NCBI GenBank assembly: GCA_945487905.1
Contig: CALYTW010000002.1
Location: 1 to 64,000, forward strand
From: an uncultured cyanobacterium
Lineage (GTDB): Bacteria; Cyanobacteriota; Vampirovibrionia; Gastranaerophilales; Gastranaerophilaceae
Length of the DNA: 64,000 nucleotides
Direction of reading: 5' to 3'
The position numbers were made by a program, and so were the translations under genes. Shown piece after piece: positions 1 through 9,754 of the stretch; position 1 is the first letter of the stretch, and each line of letters opens with the position of its first letter. The notes below the pieces were generated by a model. That model did not search any database. It saw only the letters and a list, made by a program, of their open reading frames with translations, and was not told where the DNA came from.

Positions 1-117
1 CCGCCCCTCTTTTAATCTATAATAGCTAAATATATATTTGGAATCGGAACCTGAGATTCCTCTCTTGCAAGTTCTGTATCCATAATTTTAATAATTTGTT
101 CTTTATATATTTGCCCT

Positions 118-2577
<2,460 letters not shown>

Positions 2578-2587
2578 CTATACATTG

Positions 2588-2596
2588 ATTGTATCA
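2588..2596 (-). promoter_or_regulatory. Extended -10 promoter of gyrB
   Basis: On the minus strand the motif TGATACAAT (TGn plus TACAAT) lies about 35 bases before the gyrB start, embedded in TTTTGTGATACAATC. No good -35 hexamer is visible, as is usual for extended -10 promoters. Nearly the same string precedes valS (35227) and the YtxH gene (18109). Confidence 0.6.
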
Positions 2597-2624
2597 CAAA
2601 AGAAATTTTTTTAAAATCAAACAC

Positions 2625-2652
2625 AAAAAAAGAAGGACAAAACCTTCTTTTT
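2625..2652 (-). terminator. Intrinsic terminator of the small RNA
   Basis: Minus-strand stem AAAAAGAAGG / CCTTCTTTTT with a 6-base loop, ending in a T-run. It lies between the divergent genes gyrB and ispE, so it serves neither; this supports an independent short transcript. Confidence 0.65.
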
Positions 2653-2738
2653 AAAAAGCGTAAGCCGATTACAAGCATAATGCTGATTCTTTTTTTAAAA
2701 AGTCGAATACGACGATACACTAGCTGTCCCCGACTTAC
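2625..2738 (-). ncRNA. Candidate structured small RNA upstream of gyrB
   Basis: On the minus strand an extended -10 (TG-T-TACAAT, 2745-2753) places a transcript start near 2738. The 114-base product has an 8-bp closing helix (GTAAGTCG at 2738-2731 with CGGCTTAC at 2667-2660, one G-U pair), internal hairpins GTCG-TATT-CGAC and AGCA-TTA-TGCT, and an intrinsic terminator. The terminator lies before the separate gyrB promoter, so this is probably its own gene rather than a gyrB leader; an attenuated leader remains possible. No match to SRP RNA, 6S RNA, tmRNA or tRNA was recognised. Confidence 0.5.
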
Positions 2739-2795
2739 ATTTATATTGTAACATTCGATTCATGTCCTCATAATATCCCTAAGAATTAATTCTTT

Positions 2796-2803
2796 GGTAT
2801 AAT
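2796..2803 (+). promoter_or_regulatory. ispE -10 box, leaderless arrangement
   Basis: GGTATAAT with an upstream TG (TGGTATAAT) is a strong extended -10. Only six bases separate TATAAT from the ispE ATG, so transcription should begin at or next to the A of the start codon. No ribosome site can fit. Confidence 0.6.
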
Positions 2804-2809
2804 TTACCT

Positions 2810-3655
2810 ATGAAAGATATAAAAATTAAATGTCCAGCAAAAATAAATTTGACTCTTGAAGTGGTTAACAGGAGGGCTGACGGCTTTCATAACATAAAAA
2901 GTATTATGCAGTTGATAAGCCTGTATGATTTTTTGACAATTAAAATCGGGCATGCCGATTCTAACAAAATTACACTTGACGGAAACTGCACTGAAATACC
3001 ATACAACGAAAAAAATCTTGTTTATAAAGCCTGCGATTTATTTTTAAAAGAATCCGAAATTAAAAACTGCGAAATTAAAATTTTTATAGAAAAAAATATT
3101 CCGATTTCTGCCGGACTTGCCGGCGGAAGCACCGATGCTGCAGGTACTTTGTACGGATTAAACAAATTATTAAATACTTTTGATAATCACAAACTCAATG
3201 AATTATGCGCCAGACTGGGTTCAGATTTGAATGTTTGCCTAAACGGAGGCTGTGTACTCGCAACCTCAAGAGGAGAAGTAACACAATCCATGCCGGTTAT
3301 AAACAGACCTGTAACTCTGGTTAAACCGATACATCTCGGAATTTCCGCAAAAGAAGCTTATACCAAATATTCAGAAAAAAAATTTAAACCTAAGAACAAT
3401 ATGACTGAAAAAATGATTGAAGCACTGACAAATAAACAAGATATCGAACCATATTTATATAATGACCTCGAATATGCGGTTTTTGATGACTATAAAGAGC
3501 TTCAGGAAATAAAAAAAGCCTATCCGAACGCAATTATGTCAGGCTCAGGCTCTACATACTTTGTCTTGGAAAATATTGAAAAATCAACATTAGGCAGCGA
3601 ATATATTTTAATAAACAATATTGAATTTATAAAAAACGGAGTCAATATTGCCTAA
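2810..3655 (+). CDS. ispE: 4-diphosphocytidyl-2-C-methyl-D-erythritol kinase
   Basis: GHMP kinase that phosphorylates CDP-methylerythritol in the non-mevalonate (MEP) isoprenoid pathway. The N-terminus has the family PAKINLTLEV motif; the glycine-rich ATP loop PISAGLAGGSTDAAG sits at about residues 95-109; the C-terminus has SGSGSTYF. Length 281 is normal. It is convergent with the HD-GYP-like gene, with one base between the two stop codons and no terminator visible. The start is fixed by the N-terminal motif and by a -10 box six bases upstream, so the mRNA is probably leaderless. Confidence 0.95.
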   Translation: MKDIKIKCPAKINLTLEVVNRRADGFHNIKSIMQLISLYDFLTIKIGHADSNKITLDGNCTEIPYNEKNLVYKACDLFLKESEIKNCEIKIFIEKNIPISAGLAGGSTDAAGTLYGLNKLLNTFDNHKLNELCARLGSDLNVCLNGGCVLATSRGEVTQSMPVINRPVTLVKPIHLGISAKEAYTKYSEKKFKPKNNMTEKMIEALTNKQDIEPYLYNDLEYAVFDDYKELQEIKKAYPNAIMSGSGSTYFVLENIEKSTLGSEYILINNIEFIKNGVNIA

Positions 3656-3656
3656 G

Positions 3657-4433
3657 TTATGCAGCTTTGTCATATTTTGAAGCATACTCAACAAGTGCCT
3701 TATAAATATCCTTGTGAATTTTACCTTCTAAAACCTCTTTATACAAAATCAAAAGCGATTCTATTTTGCTTAGTCTTCTACGGTAAACCCTTGCTTCCCT
3801 TAAAGCACTGTATTTATCCGCCGTTGATATTATTTGAACTCCTAAATCCGGAATATGCTCATCAGATTTAATCATAGGATAACCTGAGTGTTTAAGATTT
3901 TGGTGATGATATTTAACCAAATCCAGAGTTTCTTCACTTATATTCTGAGTTTTTAAAAGCTCATACCCGAGCATAGAATGAATGTTCATTATTGCCCGCT
4001 CTTTTTTGTTGAGCTTTGCAGGTTTGTTTAAAACCTTTGAAGGAATAAGAACTTTTCCTAAATCATGAAGCATAGATGCTTCTTTTATAGTATCCTCACT
4101 AATAAGAGAACGTAAATTTGCAGAAAGCTTTGAATAAATACCCATTGCGACTTTGCATGTGTCGTTCATATGACCGCCCGCCAGCTCCATTAAAGTTTTT
4201 GTATCAATGCAGGGTTTTATCCTGTATCGTTCCAAAATCCTTGATACTGTAGGATTAAGCCTTATCATTCGTCTTACCGCAGCCTTTTGAAGCTTTTCTT
4301 CTTTGCCTGATTTTAATGATATTTCCCCGTCGAAATTTTTATATACAAAAAAGCTGTGACCGCTAATTTGTACGGCACCTAAAAGCTGCATTTCGTATTT
4401 ATCTTTTTTGTGGGACTTGAACAGAAACATCAT
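3657..4433 (-). CDS. HD-GYP-like phosphohydrolase domain protein
   Basis: Predicted cytoplasmic metal-dependent phosphohydrolase of the HD-GYP group, whose members hydrolyse cyclic di-GMP. Visible motifs are HDLGKVLIP, HSMLGYELL, HHQNLKHSGYP and ISTADKYSAL. The usual HHE is HHQ here, and the rest of the GYP loop is divergent, so activity is uncertain. The N-terminal 80 residues match no domain I know. It lies downstream of the ZorB-like gene on the same strand, but the 103-base gap holds a tandem regulatory box, so it probably has its own promoter. Two adjacent ATGs are possible starts. Confidence 0.75.
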   Translation of the reverse strand: MMFLFKSHKKDKYEMQLLGAVQISGHSFFVYKNFDGEISLKSGKEEKLQKAAVRRMIRLNPTVSRILERYRIKPCIDTKTLMELAGGHMNDTCKVAMGIYSKLSANLRSLISEDTIKEASMLHDLGKVLIPSKVLNKPAKLNKKERAIMNIHSMLGYELLKTQNISEETLDLVKYHHQNLKHSGYPMIKSDEHIPDLGVQIISTADKYSALREARVYRRRLSKIESLLILYKEVLEGKIHKDIYKALVEYASKYDKAA

Positions 4434-4458
4434 TTTCTCATTAAGGGGTTAGTATAAA

Positions 4459-4496
4459 TTCATAAAACTTCACACAACTTAACAATAGTTTACAAT
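4459..4496 (+). promoter_or_regulatory. Tandem TTNACA boxes, HLR1-like, before the HD-GYP-like gene
   Basis: Four hexamers recur at exactly 10-base intervals: TTCATA (4459), TTCACA (4469), TTAACA (4479), TTTACA (4489). The pattern agrees with the cyanobacterial HLR1 consensus (two KTTACAWW octamers two bases apart), the site of the response regulator RpaB. The divergently read gene starts at 4433. No protein-binding data exist here; the assignment is inference from sequence. Confidence 0.5.
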
Positions 4497-4536
4497 ATTT
4501 TTCATCAAATTGCAAGTATTAATTACATGAAAGATT

Positions 4537-5208
4537 TTATTTAGAATGAGGCTGTTTTTCCTGTTTCATAACAAGCTTTAATTCTACACGCCTGCTTTTA
4601 TCATAATTTTCTTTTCCGTTTTCAATTACAGGGCTTGAAAAACTTGCACCCTCGACAATAATCATTTTTCTCAATCTGTTGCCGTTTACTTTGTTATACG
4701 ACGTGTTTGTCATATAATTTGCGACTTCATAAGCTCTTTTAAGCGACAATTCCATATTTTTCATATACTGTTCATCGTCTGAATATTTACCTTTAAAGGT
4801 TTGAGAATCTGTGTGCCCTTGTATAATAATTTTATCTATATTCTTATCCAAATAACTATTTGAAAACAGTGAATTAAAATATGCCGGTGCAAATTTATCC
4901 AGATATTGCTTTCCTTTTTGAGAGAGTTCATAACTGTTAAGGTCAAAAAGCTCTAAATCCGAAATTTTTACAACACCTGAAATCAAATCAACCGTAGCTT
5001 TAATGGACTCATTTTTTAGCGATTCATACAGCGATTTTGTTGCATTTTCCTGAGCAAGTGTTTGTTCAAACTGTTTAATGTGTCCGGTTAGAAATGCATA
5101 GAAAAACATCACTATAAACACAAGTACCAAACCTGTCATCAAGTCTGTCATTGTAATCCAAAATATATTACCTGTTTCGTATTCTTTCGTTCTACGTTTA
5201 ATTCTCAT
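4537..5208 (-). CDS. ZorB/MotB-like OmpA-domain stator protein
   Basis: Single-pass inner-membrane protein with a periplasmic OmpA-like peptidoglycan-binding domain. The N-terminal helix contains TDLMTGLVLVFIVMFF; D22 is placed like the proton-carrying aspartate of MotB and ZorB. The C-terminal domain shows IIIQGHTDS and a later LSLKRAYEVANYM stretch, then RRVELKLV. It follows the MotA/TolQ-like gene by nine bases and must act with it as an ion-driven stator-type complex. The name ZorB-like reflects the TM sequence; no ZorC, ZorD or ZorE gene is nearby, so anti-phage function is not shown. Confidence 0.8.
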   Translation of the reverse strand: MRIKRRTKEYETGNIFWITMTDLMTGLVLVFIVMFFYAFLTGHIKQFEQTLAQENATKSLYESLKNESIKATVDLISGVVKISDLELFDLNSYELSQKGKQYLDKFAPAYFNSLFSNSYLDKNIDKIIIQGHTDSQTFKGKYSDDEQYMKNMELSLKRAYEVANYMTNTSYNKVNGNRLRKMIIVEGASFSSPVIENGKENYDKSRRVELKLVMKQEKQPHSK

Positions 5209-5217
5209 TTTAACCTA

Positions 5218-6096
5218 TTAAAACAGTTTATCTACAACATCTCCGTTCCCGCCGTTCTTGCCAAAGTTTTCATTCAGCTTATTCAGGCTGTAAAGTATAT
5301 TTTCAAGGTATGGTGTTGTAATCTCTCCCATTGATTTTACCACGGCTGAGGCTAAATTTTCCGGCATGGATTTCAGATATAATTCATTACTGTGAGTTTG
5401 ATTTTTTGATTCTTTAACCAAATCTATGAGGAACTGTTCGCTTGTACAAATATCAAACAATCGTATAAATTCTTTCTGAATTGCAATATAATATTTCTTG
5501 CATTTAACATTGTATAAAGTCTTTTCCAAAAACATAAACAAAAGAGAATAGCCGACCGCAAACACCGAACACAACGCTGCAACCTGAATATTTGCTATCA
5601 AAGCGTTTAAAGAAGACTCCGCCGCATTATAAGAAAGGTCTACTGCCGTAAATGCCATTGCCATTTTTAAAAAAGTAAAAAACGGCCCTAAGCCTGTTAA
5701 AATTGTAGGCATTGTTTGTATAAACCTGTAATTTAATTTCGTATTAATTAAAGATTCTTCATTAAAGAAATACGATGCATCAACCGTTAAATAGATTTCC
5801 GGCTTATAATCGGCATTTGTATTTTGAGATGCACTAAAAATCTTATCCGGAAATATCAAAGCCTTTTTCATATCCTCCCAAGATATTGAAGTATATGAAT
5901 TTCCGTTCATATATTCATCCAGTTGATTAAATCTGTAGGAAATCTCTTTTTTATTTAACGATTGTAAAAATTTGTAAACCGCACCCAAGTTTTTTTCGAT
6001 TTTTGTATAATTTACAAGAACCATAAAGACAAAACAAATAAAAATAGATGTAATTATTATAATTGCGGGCTCTGTAATTATTGATATAAAGTTCAT
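5218..6096 (-). CDS. ZorA/MotA/ExbB-like proton channel subunit
   Basis: Membrane subunit partner of the OmpA-domain gene just downstream. With the start at 6096, TM segments lie near residues 9-29, 129-152 and 167-190; the second carries PTILTGLGPFFTFLKMA, which resembles the ZorA version of the MotA/TolQ/ExbB channel motif, and the third is followed by FLEKTLY. The chosen ATG has AGAGGAGA seven bases before it; a TTG ten codons upstream lacks a ribosome site. At 292 residues it lacks the long coiled-coil cytoplasmic tail of canonical ZorA. It is divergent from the giant gene at 6189. Confidence 0.8.
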   Translation of the reverse strand: MNFISIITEPAIIIITSIFICFVFMVLVNYTKIEKNLGAVYKFLQSLNKKEISYRFNQLDEYMNGNSYTSISWEDMKKALIFPDKIFSASQNTNADYKPEIYLTVDASYFFNEESLINTKLNYRFIQTMPTILTGLGPFFTFLKMAMAFTAVDLSYNAAESSLNALIANIQVAALCSVFAVGYSLLFMFLEKTLYNVKCKKYYIAIQKEFIRLFDICTSEQFLIDLVKESKNQTHSNELYLKSMPENLASAVVKSMGEITTPYLENILYSLNKLNENFGKNGGNGDVVDKLF

Positions 6097-6188
6097 AAAT
6101 TCTCCTCTTAAATTACCCGTATTCAATTATATCAGTTTTTGCTTTATAATGGAACAGGAATAAATTAAAAAGTTGAGATTTGAGCTGA

Positions 6189-9100
6189 ATGGAATGTCCT
6201 AAATGTCACAGCATAATAGATGATAAGCAGACTGTTTGTCCAAAATGCAGCAAAGTATTGCTTCTTGAGTGTCCGAATTGTCATTCGCTTGAAGATACTG
6301 CCACATGTAGTCAATGCGGATACAAAATTCTTATCAAATGTTCAAAATGCGGAAGAATAAACCCTTCCATTAATGATTTATGCGTTAAATGCGGATTTCC
6401 GACAAAAACTTCTCTTGCTTATCAGGAATGTGAATCTGATGACATCGCTTCTGTTGTCATAAAATTTAACAATCTCAAAAAAATAAGAAGGCTGTTACAA
6501 TCTAAAGATTTGTATGAAAAGTTTTATTTTAAACTGAAGAATCTTTTGCTTGCTCAAATTAAAAATACTGAAGGTTTGTTTATTACCTACGGAGAGACTT
6601 TTGTAGTTAATTTTAATAAAGAGCTTTCTTTCCCGACATCTTCGAATAAAGCCGTAAGATTTTCTTTAAAATTAGCTAATTCATTTACACAGCTGAACTC
6701 TAATATATTGGAGGCATTAAGAACACCTCTCGGACTTAATATAACAATTGTCAAAAAATCTGCAGAAGATTTGCAAGAACTTCATACGTTTGAAAATAAC
6801 GTAAAGCTTTTGAACATAAAAAAAGATGTAAAAAAATATCTTAAAGGAACTCAAATAATTATCGATCAAAATGTTTGGGACGAGATTAATAAAGATTACA
6901 AGACAGATTCTTTATATTCGCTGGAAGAAAACGGAACAACAACCACTTTTTACGAAATAGTCTTGGACCCCTATGTTTTACCGCCGGAAAGCGAAAATGA
7001 TAACGGTACAATAAATGCGGTACAATATGTACTTAGCAAAAAACCGCCAAAAGAAAAGGAAAATGTCGACATTTATTCTTTTAAAGTGTTTGATATTAAT
7101 GCAAAATGCAATTTTGATAAGGTTTCGGCGGTTGCTTTAAATGAAAAGCTTCGAACGCTTGATTTAAACAAAAACGGGAAAATAATATCTTTACGCTCAA
7201 AACCAGAACTTTCGGCTGATTTATGTGAAATCGCCAACTTTTATAAAAAACATGGGTTTCGAACAATTATTGTTAATTGTACAGAAGAAATGAACTATAA
7301 ACCGTGGGGATTTTTTGAAAGAATTTTCAAAGAATACTACGGATTGCCCGCATTAAGCATAAAGAATTCAGACAACATCAACCCTGAACACCGAAAAGCT
7401 TTTGGTTCGCTTTTTGATTTTTGTGCCGGAAAAGCAGTAAAAGCATCTTCTCCTGAAGATGCAAGATTCAATTATATTGAATTGTGGAGCAAGTTTTTAT
7501 CAATACTTTCAAAAACCGTAATTTTAGTTAACAACTTTGATGCTATTGACGACACGTCAATTCAAACACTTAGTTTGTATTTTGACAGGTATCTTAATGT
7601 TAAACCGAACTTTGTATTTGTTACATCAGATACTGTCTCGGTTCATTCAAAGATAAAAAGTCTTATACAAACTAAATTATACACCGAACTTACGCTTGTT
7701 TCGTCATCTTTTTCAAATTGTTTATCCTCTATAAAAGCTGATGCATCTGATTTTATAGGCTCTTTTTACTTTGAAAAAATACAGGAAAATTTTAACGGCT
7801 CATACCTTTATTTTAAATACGCACTGGACTACCTGACAGAAACAGGTGTATTGATAAACTTTGAAAATAAATTACTTGTTAAAGATTCGAAATCCGTAGT
7901 TATACCGAATGATTTAAAGGATTTATGCAAAACAAGAATAAAACATTTTGCAAAAAATTCCGATGTATATTGTATATTGGTTTATTTGTCTATGCTTGAT
8001 TCAAGGATTGATACGAAACTTCTTGAATCACTCGGGGTAAACAATCTAAAAGAAAATATTAAAGTTTTAACTGATGCAAAGATTGCATATTTATCGGGAA
8101 ATATTCTGGAGATTTATAATTACAACTTGTTAAAAGATTGCATATTATCTCTTGCTAACGACAATAAGGAAAAAGAATTTGTCAATAAACTTCTTTCTGT
8201 AATCGAAAATTCAAATGCCGATATAACAACAAAGGCACTTCTTTTAGGCAGAATTAAATCGTTTGAAGCAGAATACTTGAAACTCTGTGACAATGCTGAC
8301 TTTGCAATTCTAACAGGAGATTTTGATGCTTATTTAAAAAATTGCTTGGGATTTTTGTCATTAATAGAAAGCGTTGATTCAAACATTTCACAAATTGATA
8401 TTGAAAACAGAAAAAAAGATGTTTACAACAGTATTCTATTGTATTTGTACAGTTATGCGCCGGATAAGATTTATTTCATAGAAAACATTCTCCTTATGGA
8501 TGCAATAAATAGCAACGATGATGAAAAGATTGTTAAACTTTCCAATTTAATGCTTCAGGGAGCCTTGATATCTTCAAATTATACTGATGCTCTTGGACTT
8601 TTACACAATATTTTATCCAGAATGGAACATCCTACAATACTTGTAGACGGAGCTGTTAATACTAAGTTTTTACTGCTTTCGCTTGTTAATATAGAAATTT
8701 TGTATAATATAGGAAGTTTTAAAGAGTGTTATGAAACCGCTCTTGAGATTTTGTCCGTGATAAGAATGGATATTATTGATAAGATAAAACCGGCTTCCTT
8801 CTCGACAAATCTGTTTGTTTCTCACGTTATGGAAACTATGAGACTTGCCTGTTTTGCAAAGCTTTACCTTATGGATGATGGGCTGGAGGAATTTTTTGAC
8901 ACCATAAACAATTCTCTCAGCACAGATCTTCCGGAAAAGGATTGTATTTTGGCAATTAGAGATTATCTTGCCGGGAAAATATATAATATCGGCAATATTG
9001 AAGAATATTCCGCATTTTCAAAAGTAATCTTTTTAATATTACAGGAAATTTCCAACCTAAAAGATGATTACAAAAAATTTGCCCAAAATATTTATCAGGC

Positions 9101-9506
9101 AAAACTGCTTTCCGATGAACTTCATCAGCAGGAAATCAAGTATTTCTGCGATTTACTGATAGCTTATGCCTACTCAAAAATAGGCATTACGGTTAAAGCT
9201 GAGGCAATATATCATGATGTTATAAAAAAGTCAGATAAATCTGCAATATTTAACATTCTTATTATCGCAAAATATTTTAATGCTCTTTTATTAAAAGATT
9301 CTAACCCTGAAAAAGCATTGTCGGAATTGAGCAATTCTCTTGATTTAATAAGAAAAAATGATAATCAAGCTGTAATACTATATGTATTGCTTGAAAAGCT
9401 ATACATTAAAATTGTTAATGAACAAAATCACAGCTCAATCGACCCTGGTACCGAACAAAAAAAGTTTGAACAGTACGCAGAATCTCTTAAACTACTGGTT
9501 GAATAA
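6189..9506 (+). CDS. Zinc-ribbon, degenerate cyclase/ATPase and helical-repeat protein
   Basis: A 1105-residue predicted cytosolic protein. Residues 1-70 hold three or more CxxC zinc-ribbon pairs. About 80-290 resembles a class III nucleotide-cyclase fold without its catalytic motifs. About 320-560 aligns in pattern with the AAA/STAND ATPase that follows such cyclases in multidomain signalling proteins, but the P-loop position reads KIISLRSKPELSAD (no GxxGxGK) and the Walker B position reads TVILVNNFDAID. The rest is all-helical, TPR-like. It is probably a scaffold or sensor that lost catalysis. It is divergent from the ZorAB-like pair, sharing a 92-base intergenic region with a TATAAT near 6143. 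The domain assignments are by eye. Confidence 0.6.
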   Translation: MECPKCHSIIDDKQTVCPKCSKVLLLECPNCHSLEDTATCSQCGYKILIKCSKCGRINPSINDLCVKCGFPTKTSLAYQECESDDIASVVIKFNNLKKIRRLLQSKDLYEKFYFKLKNLLLAQIKNTEGLFITYGETFVVNFNKELSFPTSSNKAVRFSLKLANSFTQLNSNILEALRTPLGLNITIVKKSAEDLQELHTFENNVKLLNIKKDVKKYLKGTQIIIDQNVWDEINKDYKTDSLYSLEENGTTTTFYEIVLDPYVLPPESENDNGTINAVQYVLSKKPPKEKENVDIYSFKVFDINAKCNFDKVSAVALNEKLRTLDLNKNGKIISLRSKPELSADLCEIANFYKKHGFRTIIVNCTEEMNYKPWGFFERIFKEYYGLPALSIKNSDNINPEHRKAFGSLFDFCAGKAVKASSPEDARFNYIELWSKFLSILSKTVILVNNFDAIDDTSIQTLSLYFDRYLNVKPNFVFVTSDTVSVHSKIKSLIQTKLYTELTLVSSSFSNCLSSIKADASDFIGSFYFEKIQENFNGSYLYFKYALDYLTETGVLINFENKLLVKDSKSVVIPNDLKDLCKTRIKHFAKNSDVYCILVYLSMLDSRIDTKLLESLGVNNLKENIKVLTDAKIAYLSGNILEIYNYNLLKDCILSLANDNKEKEFVNKLLSVIENSNADITTKALLLGRIKSFEAEYLKLCDNADFAILTGDFDAYLKNCLGFLSLIESVDSNISQIDIENRKKDVYNSILLYLYSYAPDKIYFIENILLMDAINSNDDEKIVKLSNLMLQGALISSNYTDALGLLHNILSRMEHPTILVDGAVNTKFLLLSLVNIEILYNIGSFKECYETALEILSVIRMDIIDKIKPASFSTNLFVSHVMETMRLACFAKLYLMDDGLEEFFDTINNSLSTDLPEKDCILAIRDYLAGKIYNIGNIEEYSAFSKVIFLILQEISNLKDDYKKFAQNIYQAKLLSDELHQQEIKYFCDLLIAYAYSKIGITVKAEAIYHDVIKKSDKSAIFNILIIAKYFNALLLKDSNPEKALSELSNSLDLIRKNDNQAVILYVLLEKLYIKIVNEQNHSSIDPGTEQKKFEQYAESLKLLVE

Positions 9507-9507
9507 T

Positions 9508-9600
9508 TTAACATTCAAACCTTTTTTCAAAAAATGCAGGCAATCCCACAAATGCCAGATAGCATAGACCTCCGAATAATATTAAGTTTAGAATTTCCAT
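9508..9600 (-). CDS. 30-residue single-TM small protein
   Basis: A short gene not previously called: ATG at 9598-9600, stop TAA at 9508-9510. It has a strong ribosome site (AAAAGGAGA) seven bases before the ATG. The product begins MEILNLILFGGLCYL, is one hydrophobic helix and ends in a charged EKRFEC tail, typical of small bioenergetic or regulatory membrane peptides. A TTATAAAT -10-like box lies about 50 bases upstream. It is convergent with the giant gene (stop at 9506), and its neighbours give no hint of a partner. Function unknown. Confidence 0.65.
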   Translation of the reverse strand: MEILNLILFGGLCYLAFVGLPAFFEKRFEC

Positions 9601-9678
9601 GACAAAATCTCCTTTTCATATGCCTATATCTCTTAAATTCCACATCAGACAAAATTTATAACCATGCATTTAATATTT

Positions 9679-9708
9679 GTTACAAAAGTTTACAACTAGA
9701 AGTTTACA
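9679..9708 (+). promoter_or_regulatory. HLR1-like box and promoter of the 9755 gene
   Basis: GTTACAAA-AG-TTTACAAC (9679-9696) fits the cyanobacterial HLR1 consensus at every defined position except the last octamer base. A further TTTACA at 9703-9708 serves as a -35 hexamer, with TACAAT (9727-9732) 18 bases on, so transcription starts near 9739. The box would lie about 43-60 bases before the start, an activator position. Confidence 0.55.
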
Positions 9709-9754
9709 CACATACCATTTTGAGTGTACAATCATGCTAAGGAGACTTTATACT

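Noticed and set aside
12-83. Short minus-strand frame after gyrB, 23 codons from ATG
   Set aside because: No ribosome site, and the reading frame is only open by chance in AT-rich sequence; the AAAGAGG string at the left edge more likely serves a gene outside the window.
4537-6096. Complete Zorya anti-phage system
   Set aside because: No ZorC, ZorD or ZorE helicase or nuclease gene, and the ZorA tail is missing; only similarity of the motor pair can be claimed.
9382-9567. 61-residue frame at the end of the 6189 gene
   Set aside because: It is a shadow in another frame of the giant gene with biased, unnatural composition.
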